NCBI GenBank assembly: GCA_937967805.1
Contig: CALBTC010000452.1
Coordinates: 1-36,798, forward strand
Source: an uncultured Anaerolineaceae bacterium
GTDB taxonomy: Bacteria; Chloroflexota; Anaerolineae; Promineifilales; Promineifilaceae
DNA: 36,798 bases
Direction of reading: 5' to 3'
Each line of letters opens with the position of its first letter. Position 1 is the stretch's first letter. A program made the translations under genes and the position numbers. The notes under the pieces were generated by a model, which saw only the letters and a list, made by a program, of their open reading frames with translations, did not search any database and was not told where the DNA came from. Shown one piece after another: positions 1 through 8,240 of the stretch.

Positions 1-210
1 ATCCTCATGCGCAGCGCCGGCCACACGGTGAATACTGACTTTATCTTGCGCCGCCTTTGGCCCCTGGAGCCCGCCTACGAAGACCGGCTGCATGTGCATA
101 TGCACCGTCTGCGCCGCAAAATAGAAGACAAGAAAGACAAATCACGTCCTCGCTACATCACCTCGGAGCGTGGTGTGGGCTACACGTTCCGCCACATCTC
201 CAACGATTAG
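1..210 (+). CDS. OmpR-type response regulator, C-terminal fragment (5' truncated by window edge)
   Basis: The frame is open from base 1 and encodes about 69 residues that match the end of an OmpR/PhoB-type winged-helix DNA-binding domain. Visible signs are the recognition-helix stretch VHMHRLRRKIED and the closing hairpin YITSERGVGYTF, which is close to the family's usual ending. The receiver domain, if there is one, lies upstream of the window. It would bind DNA as the output half of a two-component system. The gene ends 9 bases before the Nudix gene, so the two may be cotranscribed. A stand-alone wHTH protein cannot be excluded from this fragment. Confidence 0.85.
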   Translation: MLMRSAGHTVNTDFILRRLWPLEPAYEDRLHVHMHRLRRKIEDKKDKSRPRYITSERGVGYTFRHISND

Positions 211-219
211 TAACCGTTC

Positions 220-852
220 ATGGAGTTGACAACGGCCGTCATCCGCCAGGCCTTAGCTTTACCAGATTTTGACGTACGGTCGGCCCATTACCACATGCTG
301 CCCACCGACCAGAACCGGCAGCGCCCGCCAGAGCTGCCGGGGGAACCGCGCATCGGCGGCGTGCTTTTGCTGCTTTATTCTCATCAAGGAACAACCCACC
401 TGGTGCTAACCCGGCGGCGCGACGATCTGAATTCGCACGCGGGCCAGATTTCTTTCCCCGGTGGCAAACAAGAGGCAAATGAAACGGCCGTTCAAACCGC
501 CCTGCGCGAAACCGAAGAAGAGATCGGCGTCTCCGCTTCCGAGATTACCATTTTGGGTGAACTGACCAGCATCTACATTCCCCCGTCTGACTTTGAGGTG
601 CATCCGTTTGTGGGCTGGGTGAATGGGGGGGAACGGCCCTCCTTCATACCAGAAACCCGCGAAGTGGCCGAAATTATCGAAGTGCCCCTGCATCACCTGC
701 TCGATCCCCAAACCCGCGAAGTAGGTCCTATATCCGTCCGTGGGGCTATCTACACGGTGCCCTACTACAACGTCAATGGCCACAAAGTGTGGGGAGCCAC
801 CGCCATCCTCCTCAGCGAATTTTTAGAGCGACTGCGCCAGGCAGCCCATTGA
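220..852 (+). CDS. Nudix hydrolase, CoA pyrophosphatase (NudL-like)
   Basis: A 210-residue Nudix protein. The Nudix box runs from G82 to V104 and keeps the pattern Gx5Ex7REUxEExGU, with R96, E97, E100 and E101 as the Mg-binding and catalytic core. Just before it lies the coenzyme-A signature of the NudL/PCD1 group: LVLTRRRDDLNSHAGQ followed by FPGGK. Proteins with both motifs typically split CoA and its oxidised or acyl forms into 4'-phosphopantetheine and 3',5'-ADP. Length fits the bacterial family (about 190-220 residues). No signal peptide is seen, so it should be cytoplasmic. No clear SD precedes the ATG, and coupling to the gene 9 bases upstream is possible. Confidence 0.88.
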   Translation: MELTTAVIRQALALPDFDVRSAHYHMLPTDQNRQRPPELPGEPRIGGVLLLLYSHQGTTHLVLTRRRDDLNSHAGQISFPGGKQEANETAVQTALRETEEEIGVSASEITILGELTSIYIPPSDFEVHPFVGWVNGGERPSFIPETREVAEIIEVPLHHLLDPQTREVGPISVRGAIYTVPYYNVNGHKVWGATAILLSEFLERLRQAAH

Positions 853-987
853 TTGTGTGTTCTCTAACATTTTTATGTAATTTTTTAGAACAAAGAAGAA
901 AGCACAATCGTAAGTGACCGCCCGTACCTTAGTACTAATTTTTCATAATCTCTATTTTTTGCGGAACACCGCAGGAGGAAGCTCAAT

Positions 988-1848
988 ATGCAAACTTTGC
1001 CCCGAACCCGCTTTTTGGCCGCAGCCTTTATGCTGCTGGCCGCCTTCGCCTTTTTTACGTTGAATGTTTCACCCGCAGCAGCAAACATTGGTATCGATAT
1101 TGAGAAGTACACTGTCGATAAAGTTGGAAATGAATATGACGCCGATACGCCCGATGCAGCTCCTGTTTTGGAGGTTGGCGACCCCGTCATGTGGAAATAT
1201 ATTGTGACGAATACAGGCAAAGGCACAGGCCGTGAATTAACCATCACGGTATCCGATGACCAGGGTGTCGATGTCGTCTGCGAAGTCGCCGTTCTGGAAG
1301 TCAACCAAACAGCAATCTGCTACGGATATGGTACGGTTGAGGCCGGTCTCTATGCAAACTGGGGTTGTGTTGAAGGCTTGGACAGACGTGGTAACACCAT
1401 CAGTGATTGTGACCCCAGCCATTACTACGGAAATGGCGGTACACCGACGCCGACCCCGCCGCCACCGACGCCCACGCCACCACCGCCCACGCCCACGCCA
1501 CCACCACCTGGAAATGGCACTGAAGGCTGCACTCCCGGCTACTGGAAGCAAGAGCACCATTTCGACTCCTGGGTTGGCTACAATCCTACAGACAACTTTG
1601 ATACAGTCTTTATGGTTACCTATGGTGGCACGTTAGCCGAGGCAGCAGATGCCAAGGGCGGGCAAGAAAACGCACTGGCCCGCCATGCTGTAGCTGCCCT
1701 GCTCAACGCGGCCAATGCTGACGTAGATTATCTTTACAGCACTCAGGACGTTATCAACATGGTGCAGGCTGCCTTTGCCAGCGGTGATTATGAGGATACA
1801 AAAGATTTGTTTGAAGCTCAAAATGAGATGGGCTGCCCGCTGAACTAA
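988..1848 (+). CDS. Secreted protein with DUF11-like domain, Pro/Thr linker and CTPGYWK domain
   Basis: A 286-residue exported protein. Residues 1-33 form a classical signal peptide ending SPAAANIG. Residues about 35-140 resemble a DUF11/CARDB-type beta domain (VGDPVMWKYIVTNTGKGTG) with paired cysteines. Residues about 148-176 are a TPTPPPP-type linker. The C-terminal part, from about 178, opens with GCTPGYWKQEHHFDSW, a motif found in many secreted proteins of bacteria with complex surfaces. Its function is not established. A strong SD (AGGAGG) precedes the ATG. The gene stands alone and ends in a bidirectional terminator. The likely location is the cell exterior, and no catalytic residues were recognised. 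Confidence 0.75.
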   Translation: MQTLPRTRFLAAAFMLLAAFAFFTLNVSPAAANIGIDIEKYTVDKVGNEYDADTPDAAPVLEVGDPVMWKYIVTNTGKGTGRELTITVSDDQGVDVVCEVAVLEVNQTAICYGYGTVEAGLYANWGCVEGLDRRGNTISDCDPSHYYGNGGTPTPTPPPPTPTPPPPTPTPPPPGNGTEGCTPGYWKQEHHFDSWVGYNPTDNFDTVFMVTYGGTLAEAADAKGGQENALARHAVAALLNAANADVDYLYSTQDVINMVQAAFASGDYEDTKDLFEAQNEMGCPLN

Positions 1849-1870
1849 CCAAAGCAGATCAACTGAATTG

Positions 1871-1903
1871 AAAAAAGGGTGCTCCTGGTGGGCACCCTTT
1901 TTT
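1871..1903. terminator. Bidirectional intrinsic terminator
   Basis: A 12-bp perfect stem (AAAAAAGGGTGC at 1871-1882, its complement at 1892-1903) has A- and T-runs on its two sides, so it can end transcription from both directions. It separates the convergent secreted-protein gene and the sensor-kinase gene, and overlaps the kinase stop codon. Confidence 0.85.
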
Positions 1904-3389
1904 ATTGGCTGCGTCCAGTAATCGTGGAAGGTTCTGCATCCCGAGTAGTAGGCAAGCGAACAATGAACTGGCTGCCTTTGTCTTCTTCGCTGCGGACCTG
2001 GATACGGCCGTTATGCAGCAGCACCAACTCCTGCACAATCGACAGCCCCAGGCCCGTTCCACCTTTTCCCCTTTCACGCGCGCGGGATTTTTCTACCTGG
2101 TAAAACCGCTCAAAAATGCGGTCCAACTGCTCCGGCGGCATCCCTTTGCCCGTGTCTTGCACCGTGAGTTCTACTGCCTTTTCGCCATACGGCCGCAGCG
2201 CCAGATGCACTCGTCCCCCCGCCAGCGTATGGTTCAACCCGTTCTCCACCAGGTTAGACACCACCTGGATCAGCCGGTCGTAGTCACCCCAAACTGGCGG
2301 GGCAGGCGCTGCCTCAAGCGTCAGGTGAATATCGTGGACCTGGGCGCGCGGCAGCATGTTTTGGCGCACGGCTGTACAAACCTCCGCTAAATTCACCCAT
2401 GTTCGATTCAACTTTAGCTGCCCCGACTCAATCCTGGCCAAATCCAGCAGTTGGGCCACCATGCGTCCCATTCGCTCCGCCTCGCCATAGATAATGTTGG
2501 CCGCTTGGGTCTGATCTTCGGGAGAAACGGCCGTGCCGTCCAAAAGCGCCTGGCTCCAGCCCTGAATCGAGGTTACCGGCGTTTTCAAATCGTGAGAGAC
2601 GTTGGCCACAAAGTCGCGCTGTGCCTGCCGCGTGGCCGCCACCTGCGCCGACATACTGTTGAAGCTCTCAGCTACACGCACCACCTCTTCCGGCCCTTCC
2701 AGCGGGAGCTGCTGTTCGTACTCTCCCTGGGCAATGGCTTCAGCCGCCCCGGCCATGCGCTGCAGCGGCCGGGCCACCGAGCGGGCAATGAGCCAGGCCA
2801 GCAGCGCCGAGACCAGCAGCCCGGCTAACCCGGCCCGCACAAAAGCAGCGCCAAAGTCCAATTCACGCAGAAAAGCTAACCGACCCGGTTCCGGCACGGC
2901 ATAGACCACTATCCACCGGCCAAACCCGGTATTGGAAATGGCTCTGGTATAAACCAGCCAGCGATTCCCATTCGGGTCTTCAAAGCGGGCCGCCACGGTA
3001 TTGGGATCGGTCGTGGGCAAAAAGTCTCGCGGCAGCTCACTTCCCTCAATAGTGACGCCAACCAGGCTTTGTGATGGATCGGTATCAAAGATGATTTGGG
3101 CGTTATTGGCGGTGGCAATGAAGGCACGAACGTTGTTGGATTCGGCCGTATCCTCCAATGTTTGCAAAAGGCTCCGCAAAAAGCTTTCCTGATCGGAGCT
3201 GCTGTGTTGGAGCCGGAGAATGTCATTGCGACTGGCCCGGCTGACAATATCCAGCCGCTGCAAAGCGGGCTGGAAGCGCAGCCGCGGCTGGGCACCCAGC
3301 GCCACCAGCGCCAGCGAGACCACAAACAGGGTCACGACAATAATGAGCGAGTAAGAAAGCAGCAAGCGGCTGCGTAAGGATCGAAACAT
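1902..3389 (-). CDS. Membrane sensor histidine kinase (HAMP-HisKA-HATPase_c)
   Basis: A 495-residue kinase. TM1 spans residues about 10-32, an extracytoplasmic sensor domain about 33-180, TM2 about 183-203 and HAMP about 204-256. HisKA carries the phospho-acceptor H266 in FVANVSHDLKTPV. The ATP-binding domain keeps the N box (NLVENGLNHT), the G1 box (DTGKGMPPE), the F box (IFERFYQ) and the G2 box (GKGGTGLGLSIV). It should autophosphorylate and pass phosphate to the response regulator encoded 126 bases upstream in the same direction. The order ridA, regulator, kinase suggests one operon. The input signal is unknown. The architecture is like PhoR/ResE-type kinases, but the sensor domain was not recognised. 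Confidence 0.92.
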   Translation of the reverse strand: MFRSLRSRLLLSYSLIIVVTLFVVSLALVALGAQPRLRFQPALQRLDIVSRASRNDILRLQHSSSDQESFLRSLLQTLEDTAESNNVRAFIATANNAQIIFDTDPSQSLVGVTIEGSELPRDFLPTTDPNTVAARFEDPNGNRWLVYTRAISNTGFGRWIVVYAVPEPGRLAFLRELDFGAAFVRAGLAGLLVSALLAWLIARSVARPLQRMAGAAEAIAQGEYEQQLPLEGPEEVVRVAESFNSMSAQVAATRQAQRDFVANVSHDLKTPVTSIQGWSQALLDGTAVSPEDQTQAANIIYGEAERMGRMVAQLLDLARIESGQLKLNRTWVNLAEVCTAVRQNMLPRAQVHDIHLTLEAAPAPPVWGDYDRLIQVVSNLVENGLNHTLAGGRVHLALRPYGEKAVELTVQDTGKGMPPEQLDRIFERFYQVEKSRARERGKGGTGLGLSIVQELVLLHNGRIQVRSEEDKGSQFIVRLPTTRDAEPSTITGRSQ

Positions 3390-3460
3390 AGGTTGCTTTG
3401 GTCTCGAGTGTAAACGGCCGTTATAAACCCGTCATTAAAAAAGTGTAACCACCCTGTAAA

Positions 3461-3515
3461 AATCGGTAATCCGTTATCGGTAATCGGTTATTCTTCACCG
3501 ATTACCGACTACCGA
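3461..3515. repeat. Short-period intergenic repeat with hairpin (ACCGATTACC family)
   Basis: The gap between regulator and kinase holds repeated GGTAATC/GATTACC words. CGGTAATCGGT at 3478-3488 pairs perfectly with ACCGATTACCG at 3497-3507 (8-base loop). Similar words recur at 20246-20327. The hairpin may tune kinase expression relative to the regulator, but no T-run follows it on the minus strand. Confidence 0.7.
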
Positions 3516-4196
3516 TCACGGTTCACCGACCAACTTATACCCCATTCCCCACACCGTCTCAATCGTCAGGCTGTCGCCCAGTTTTTCCCGCAGGTGGGCA
3601 ATGTGTACATCGACGGTGCGCGTCTGGCCGTAAAATTCGTAGCCCCAGACCAAATCCAGCAGTTGGTCCCGCGACAGAACGATGTTTTGATGGTCTGCCA
3701 GCGTCAGCAGCAGATCAAACTCCTTGGTGCGCAGCGGCATGCGGGTTTCCCCTACCATCACCTCGCGGCTTTTGGGGTCAATCGTCACCCTCCCAATCTG
3801 CCGTACCTCGTCGCCGGCGCTGGTGGTGCCGGTGGTTCGGCGCAAAATGGCGCGCACCCGGGCCACCAGTTCGCGCGGATTAAACGGCTTGGTCAAATAA
3901 TCATCCGCGCCCATTTCCAGCCCGACTATTTTGTCGATGTCGTCGTCGCGGGCGGTGAGCATGAGGATGGGCACGTTGCTGTCGGCGCGCACGCGGCGGC
4001 ACACCTCCCAGCCATCCACTTCCGGCAGCATTAAATCCAGCACGATAAGCGCCGGTTCGGTTTCCTTCACCAGCTTCAATGCCTGTGCCCCATCCTGGGC
4101 CAGAATGACTTTGTAACCATCCTTCTCCAGATAAAGCCGGGCCAGATCGCGGATGTTGGCCTCGTCATCCACGACGAGGATCGTTTCGTTGGGCAT
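3516..4196 (-). CDS. OmpR/PhoB-family response regulator
   Basis: A 226-residue regulator. The receiver domain (about 1-120) shows the acidic pair D10/D11, phospho-acceptor D54 in IVLDLMLPE, T81 and K103 in DYLTKPFNP. The winged-helix DNA-binding domain (about 128-224) ends with VWGMGYKLVGEP. The ATG shares its A with the TGA of ridA upstream, so translation is probably coupled. The cognate partner is most likely the histidine kinase downstream. Phosphorylation at D54 would promote dimerisation and promoter binding; the target genes are not evident here. Length and motifs are fully typical. Confidence 0.94.
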   Translation of the reverse strand: MPNETILVVDDEANIRDLARLYLEKDGYKVILAQDGAQALKLVKETEPALIVLDLMLPEVDGWEVCRRVRADSNVPILMLTARDDDIDKIVGLEMGADDYLTKPFNPRELVARVRAILRRTTGTTSAGDEVRQIGRVTIDPKSREVMVGETRMPLRTKEFDLLLTLADHQNIVLSRDQLLDLVWGYEFYGQTRTVDVHIAHLREKLGDSLTIETVWGMGYKLVGEP

Positions 4197-4585
4197 CAGC
4201 CGGCCTCGGGAATTTCGGCCACCATCTCGATTTCCACTTTGGCTCCTAAAGGCAGATCGCGCACGGCAAAGGCGGAACGGGCAGGGAAATTGGTGGTGAT
4301 GTAACGGCCGTACACCTCATTCATCCCCGCATAATCGGCAATATCGGCCAGGTAGACGGTGGTTTTGACAACGTGCGCAAACCCGGTGCCCGCTGCCGCC
4401 AGCACCGCCTGCAAATTTTTCATCGCCTGCTCCGCCTGCGCCTTGATGTCCCCCTCGACCAGCTTGCCCGTGGCCGGGTCCAGCGGCACCTGTCCGGCCG
4501 TAAACAGCAAATTCCCCGTGCGCACCGCCTGTGAATAGGGACCCACCGCTTTTGGCGCGTCATCGCTGTGAATGATTGTTTTCAT
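4196..4585 (-). CDS. ridA: RidA/YjgF family enamine/imine deaminase
   Basis: A 129-residue protein matching RidA throughout. It has GPYSQAVRTGNLLFTAGQVP near the N-terminus and the C-terminal signature PARSAFAVRDLPLGAKVEIE. R103 and E120 correspond to the substrate-binding arginine and glutamate of RidA. The family hydrolyses reactive 2-aminoacrylate and related enamines or imines formed by PLP enzymes, as a cytoplasmic trimer. The SD AAGGAG lies 6 bases before the ATG. The stop codon overlaps the start of the response regulator, an unusual operon partner whose meaning is unclear. Confidence 0.92.
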   Translation of the reverse strand: MKTIIHSDDAPKAVGPYSQAVRTGNLLFTAGQVPLDPATGKLVEGDIKAQAEQAMKNLQAVLAAAGTGFAHVVKTTVYLADIADYAGMNEVYGRYITTNFPARSAFAVRDLPLGAKVEIEMVAEIPEAG

Positions 4586-4606
4586 TTTTTACTCCTTTTC
4601 TTTGGA

Positions 4607-4670
4607 GTGAAAAGTGATAAGTGAACAGTAAAAAAGAACACCCACTTTTCACTTTTTACTTGTCACTTGA
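4607..4670. repeat. Short-period self-complementary repeat (AGTGAAAAGTGA family)
   Basis: The left half reads AGTGAAAAGTGATAAGTGAA and the right half is the approximate complement (CACTTTTCACTTTTTACTTG). The segment can fold into a long imperfect hairpin on either strand. It begins at the stop codon of the zinc-ribbon gene and could act as a weak terminator before ridA. Confidence 0.65.
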
Positions 4671-5262
4671 GAGCTGGTCGCAACCGCCACCCGCGCCCTG
4701 CGCTCCGCGCCGGGATGGCCCACAACTCCGGTGCAGCAGCTTCAATAGTGAAGCGCAACTCTTTGAGCCAATCTTTGCGGGCCGCTTCCACATTAAAGAC
4801 GACAAATTCCATCAGTTTGAGGGCATCTTCAGGCGCAATGACGGCTTCAATGAAAGCGGCTTTGCCCGGTGGCGAATCCACCGCTTGGAAGGCAGGTTGG
4901 CGCTGCACCAGATCGCCGCCAATCTGGCAGATCTCTTCAGTGGGCAAGTCCCAGGCGGGCATGTAGAGACGGCGAGGATAGCCCCACAGCTGCTGCGCAT
5001 CTTGCTCAACCTGCGCATTGCGTCCCTGGGTCTGGCGGCTGTGAATATTGACACGGCCGTTAAACACCCAAAGCGGCACCCAGGCGTCAATTTGCTCAGG
5101 CTCCATCGCCGGGGCGGCAAACTGGACGGGGATACTGTCTAGCCCGGTGTCGGTGATGGAAACGGCCGTTTCACAATTGACACAGCGCAGCACCACCACT
5201 TCCGGGTTTTGCGGCTTGAGAGCCTGGGCACAGGTTGGGCAGCGCAGGGCCAGCAGCTTCAT
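4663..5262 (-). CDS. Zinc-ribbon protein, third gene of zinc-ribbon cluster
   Basis: A 199-residue protein of unknown function. An N-terminal zinc ribbon is formed by C8, C11, C27 and C30 (RCPTC and RCVNC). The rest is soluble, with a tryptophan-rich core (VPLWVFNGRVNIHSRQTQGRN) and no membrane segment. Its ATG overlaps the TGA of the upstream 366-residue gene (ATGA), so the two are translationally coupled and probably act together. The stretch VPLWVFNGRV recalls the PLW/PLFLFKY segments of the two neighbouring proteins, so distant homology among all three is possible. No enzyme motif was recognised. Confidence 0.72.
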   Translation of the reverse strand: MKLLALRCPTCAQALKPQNPEVVVLRCVNCETAVSITDTGLDSIPVQFAAPAMEPEQIDAWVPLWVFNGRVNIHSRQTQGRNAQVEQDAQQLWGYPRRLYMPAWDLPTEEICQIGGDLVQRQPAFQAVDSPPGKAAFIEAVIAPEDALKLMEFVVFNVEAARKDWLKELRFTIEAAAPELWAIPARSAGRGWRLRPALK

Positions 5263-6359
5263 CGCTTCCCCTCCGACAGCTCTTCCAGCACGCTCATGCC
5301 GGAACGCATCACCGCCTGCACGTCACCGTTGCCGCCCATCAGGCCGCCCGTCAACGCCGACATCAGACTGCTGCCGTCTGACTCTCCGGCCAAGGCCGCC
5401 TTGCGTGCACCCTTCTGAATCTCCTCCACCTCTTCACCGTAGCGAAAAGCGCGGTACCCGGCGGCAATCAAACCGATCCCCAGGGCAATGGGCACAAGCA
5501 GTAACGGGAGGCCGTCACCGTCATCGCTGTTGCCAATGATTGTTCCTGCCAGCAAGGTGCCATTCACCAAAATGAAGTTACCCACTGACAGTCCGCCGAC
5601 CAGCGCCGCTGCCCGGTAGAGGATGTTGCCGGGTGCCTTGCCGTAGAGGATACGGCCGTCTACCCCATCCACCACCACTTGATAATTCCGCTTATGGTAT
5701 TCATAGCGCGATACCCACAGCGGGTAGTAGACAATCGACAACCGCTGCCGCAAGAAGTGAAACTTCTCAAAAAACTTGGTATGCAGACTGCGTACCTTGC
5801 GGCCCCGGTAGGTGAAATGCCGGCCGGCCTCATCCAGCGCATCGCTGTGCGACTCCGACGGCTCAAACACCATCGCCTCGGCGTGCAGGCGGTCACTGTC
5901 GTACGGTTGCAGCTGCTCTTTGGCGATGGTCACCTGGTGCACGCCGTACTCGGCCACGTCAACGGCCGCATCGTTCCAATGCATCAGTTCGCTTACCTGC
6001 ACCTCAACCGGTCGGGTGCTGTCTTTGCCAGACTTCACCCGGCCAAACATCCAGCCGGCCACAAACGATTCCACGCGCCAGTAGGGCAGGTAAACGAGGA
6101 AGGTGTCTTTAATTTGGGACTCTTTGGCCAGATCACGCGCTTTTTTCATGCCGTGGAAGAAGTTGCCTACCGTTTGCAGGGCGCGTTCCCGCTCCACCGT
6201 TTGCGGCACCTGCCAACGGCGCACGCCACGCTCTCCCTGCACCAGTGAATGCGTGTGGCAAAACGGACATTCAACAATGCGGTCGCCCTCGGCAATGGGC
6301 ACCACGCCACTGCATTCAGGGCAGGTAAGTCCTTGGGTTTTGTTGGTTGATGGTATCAT
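5259..6359 (-). CDS. Membrane-anchored zinc-ribbon protein, second gene of cluster
   Basis: A 366-residue protein. The zinc ribbon lies at the N-terminus (C13, C16, C31, C34: CPEC and CPFC). A mixed middle region ends in IVYYPLWVSRYEYHKRNYQVVVDG. Two membrane segments follow (about 248-272 and 288-310), then a charged C-terminal tail with a Gly/Met-rich stretch. The motif with a hydrophobic PLW, Y-x-Y, then Y-x-VVVDG is shared with the preceding gene product (LPLFLFKYKF...YTAVVDA), so the two look paralogous. The ribbon should face the cytoplasm. Function unknown; a membrane-associated complex with its neighbours is inferred only from coupling and shared architecture. Confidence 0.75.
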   Translation of the reverse strand: MIPSTNKTQGLTCPECSGVVPIAEGDRIVECPFCHTHSLVQGERGVRRWQVPQTVERERALQTVGNFFHGMKKARDLAKESQIKDTFLVYLPYWRVESFVAGWMFGRVKSGKDSTRPVEVQVSELMHWNDAAVDVAEYGVHQVTIAKEQLQPYDSDRLHAEAMVFEPSESHSDALDEAGRHFTYRGRKVRSLHTKFFEKFHFLRQRLSIVYYPLWVSRYEYHKRNYQVVVDGVDGRILYGKAPGNILYRAAALVGGLSVGNFILVNGTLLAGTIIGNSDDGDGLPLLLVPIALGIGLIAAGYRAFRYGEEVEEIQKGARKAALAGESDGSSLMSALTGGLMGGNGDVQAVMRSGMSVLEELSEGKR

Positions 6360-6375
6360 ATTACGTTTATGTTAA

Positions 6376-6403
6376 GTAGGGGCGTTTCGCGAAACGCCCC
6401 TAC
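6376..6403. repeat. 28-bp perfect palindrome (GTAGGGGCG family)
   Basis: A perfect palindrome of 28 bases starts GTAGGGGCGTTTCG and continues as its own complement. It sits between two zinc-ribbon genes. A second perfect 28-bp palindrome with the same GTAGGG ends lies inside the gene at 34948-34975, and a relative is at 32691-32712. Confidence 0.9.
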
Positions 6404-6413
6404 CGATGTTTGT

Positions 6414-7232
6414 CTATACGCGGGCGGAAACATAGGCAGCCACGCCAAAAATGGGAATGGCCAGGACAATGGCAGCCACGATGTAGCCTAAAATGCCAAA
6501 AACAACTCCTGTGCCGTCGGTGGTAAAGAAAGAAATGGCCGGAATGAGCGCGGCGCAAAAGTACAGCGCACAGCCGATAGAGCCGATGGCCACGTAGGGC
6601 ACCTCGCGCTTAGACGGATAAATGCTGGCAAATACCTGGCTGCTGGCGGCATCGACAACGGCCGTATACTCCCGCCCCTCAAATTTGTACTTAAACAAAA
6701 ACAACGGCAGGTGCACCAGTGAACTCTCTTTGATCTGCCCGGCGGCAATCTTCTGGTTCTCCGCCAGCCATTTGCGCACCGTTTCCAGCGGCACGGTAGG
6801 GGTGATGGCGTCACCGTCCATCGTGTGGTCATACGGTTCCAGGTCTGAAGCGGGGATGCTCAATTCGGTGATGTCAAAAATGGAGAGGGCAGCCGCCGGT
6901 TCTAGCACGACCTTCTCCTTGCCATTTTCGTCTACGCGCACCAGCCACATAGGAAACATCTGGAAAGACGGCCGGGCCAACACCGCCTTCTTGTCCAAAT
7001 CCTTCACCGTGTCATTGCCCCCCATCCAGCGCCGCAGGGCGGCGGCAGCGGCCGTTTCATCCACCGTAGCCCGCACGGCATAATGCAGTACCGCGCCGCT
7101 TTTATCCACAAAGTTCGTCGCACCGCAAAATTCACAGGTTACAAATTGTGAACCTTGCTCGACAGGCAGAACGGCCGTGCATTGGTGGCATAAGATTTGG
7201 GTTTCCGGGGAGGCTGTGGCAAATTCGTCCAT
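6414..7232 (-). CDS. Membrane-anchored zinc-ribbon protein, first gene of cluster
   Basis: A 272-residue protein if read from the ATG at 7232; a TTG at 7271 would add 13 residues, and neither start has a clear SD. The N-terminal zinc ribbon uses C15, C18, C33 and C36 (CHQC and CEFC). A middle region carries the segment LPLFLFKYKFEGREYTAVVD. The C-terminal third is hydrophobic with about two to three membrane segments (IGCALYFCAALIPAISFF and following). It resembles the next gene product in domain order and in the PLF/PLW-Y-VVD motif, pointing to an old duplication. Function unknown. It probably heads an operon of three genes. Confidence 0.72.
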   Translation of the reverse strand: MDEFATASPETQILCHQCTAVLPVEQGSQFVTCEFCGATNFVDKSGAVLHYAVRATVDETAAAAALRRWMGGNDTVKDLDKKAVLARPSFQMFPMWLVRVDENGKEKVVLEPAAALSIFDITELSIPASDLEPYDHTMDGDAITPTVPLETVRKWLAENQKIAAGQIKESSLVHLPLFLFKYKFEGREYTAVVDAASSQVFASIYPSKREVPYVAIGSIGCALYFCAALIPAISFFTTDGTGVVFGILGYIVAAIVLAIPIFGVAAYVSARV

Positions 7233-7392
7233 ATCGATGGCATTGTACTCAAAAGACAAAAAAAGACGCAACTATGTGGAGAACAAAAGGTCCTTAAAAA
7301 CAGTTTCAACTTAAAGAAGTTTTTGTTCTCCTAAACGCAAACCGCGTAAACGTAAACCGCAAATAATCCTGGGGTTTCTAAAAACTTCTGGC

Positions 7393-7468
7393 GGTTTACT
7401 TAGCAAACCACAGAAAGTATTTTGAAAAACGAAGCGCGATTTCTCGGTGGTTTGCTTAAGTAAAAACC
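7393..7468. repeat. Imperfect inverted repeat in efp upstream region
   Basis: GGTTTACTTAGCAAACCAC (7393-7411) is largely complementary to the segment at 7447-7468 (GTGGTTTGCTTAAG and on). The 423-base gap before efp is AT-rich and also holds GTAAACGTAAACCGC words and the repeat at 7608. It contains no convincing gene. Confidence 0.55.
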
Positions 7469-7607
7469 AATTTTGCGGTCAATCTAATTCAAGCTTCTTT
7501 ATGGTTTTTACAGTAAATTACACACCCAACTTTGTTTATGATAAACTTCCCAGTCGAGAATCGAAACTTCACAAACCCGAACAAAATCGAGCAGCCGGAA
7601 GCCCACC

Positions 7608-7632
7608 CTCTGCGCCTCCGCGTCTCTGCGTT
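7608..7632. repeat. 25-bp CTCYGCGCCTCCGCG repeat, intergenic copy
   Basis: Starts CTCTGCGCCTCCGCG and ends CTCTGCGTT. It matches 23 of 25 positions with a copy at 9436-9460 that lies inside leuS. It is located 24 bases before the efp start. Confidence 0.8.
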
Positions 7633-7655
7633 AAAAACCCAAGGAGTAACCTACC

Positions 7656-8213
7656 ATGATCGATGTCAATCAGCTGCGCCGCGGGGTAAGCTTTACCCAG
7701 GACGGCAATCTTTATAAAGTAACCGAATACAGCCACAACAAACCAGGGCGAGGCAAAGCGACGATTCGCGTCAGCGTGCGCGATTTACGCTCCGGCTCCA
7801 ACTTGCAGCTCACTTTCACCTCGGGTGACCGCGTGGAAGATATTCGTCTGGAAAAACAAACCTTCCAATATTTGTATGACGATGGCACCTTTTACGTCTT
7901 CATGAACACCGACACTTACGAACAGAAACAGGTAAACCACCACGTGATGGAAGAGGACAAAGCGTTCCTCGTCGATAACATGGAGCTTGAGCTGTTGATG
8001 TATGAAGGGGAAGTGTTGGACTACATCTTGCCCAAAACGATGGATTTTGAAGTGGTGGAAGCAGAAAATGCTGTGGCTGGCGACACGGCTACCGGGGCCA
8101 CCAAAGAGGTGGTCACCAGTACCGGCCTCAAAGTTAAAACGCCGCTGTTTGTAAACGTGGGCGATAAAATTCGGGTCAACACTGAGTCCCGCGAGTACAT
8201 AACACGCATTTGA
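7656..8213 (+). CDS. efp: Translation elongation factor P
   Basis: A 185-residue EF-P with the usual three beta-barrel domains. EF-P enters the ribosomal E site and helps peptide-bond formation at proline stretches. Family marks are HNKPGRGKATIRV in the domain I loop, YEQKQVNHHV, and GLKVKTPLFVNVGDKIRVNT near the C-terminus. The loop tip is arginine (R32) rather than the lysine modified by EpmA or the YmfI route. This resembles the arginine type rhamnosylated by EarP, but no earP is present in this window and the arginine may be unmodified. The SD AAGGAG is well placed, and an intrinsic terminator follows. Confidence 0.96.
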   Translation: MIDVNQLRRGVSFTQDGNLYKVTEYSHNKPGRGKATIRVSVRDLRSGSNLQLTFTSGDRVEDIRLEKQTFQYLYDDGTFYVFMNTDTYEQKQVNHHVMEEDKAFLVDNMELELLMYEGEVLDYILPKTMDFEVVEAENAVAGDTATGATKEVVTSTGLKVKTPLFVNVGDKIRVNTESREYITRI

Positions 8214-8240
8214 GAAACTTGAAAGTTTAAACTATGTTGA

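Noticed and set aside
1440..1512. CCGACGCC/CCACCACC tandem array resembling a minisatellite
   Set aside because: It lies in frame in the secreted protein and encodes an ordinary Thr/Pro linker, as in other exported multidomain proteins.
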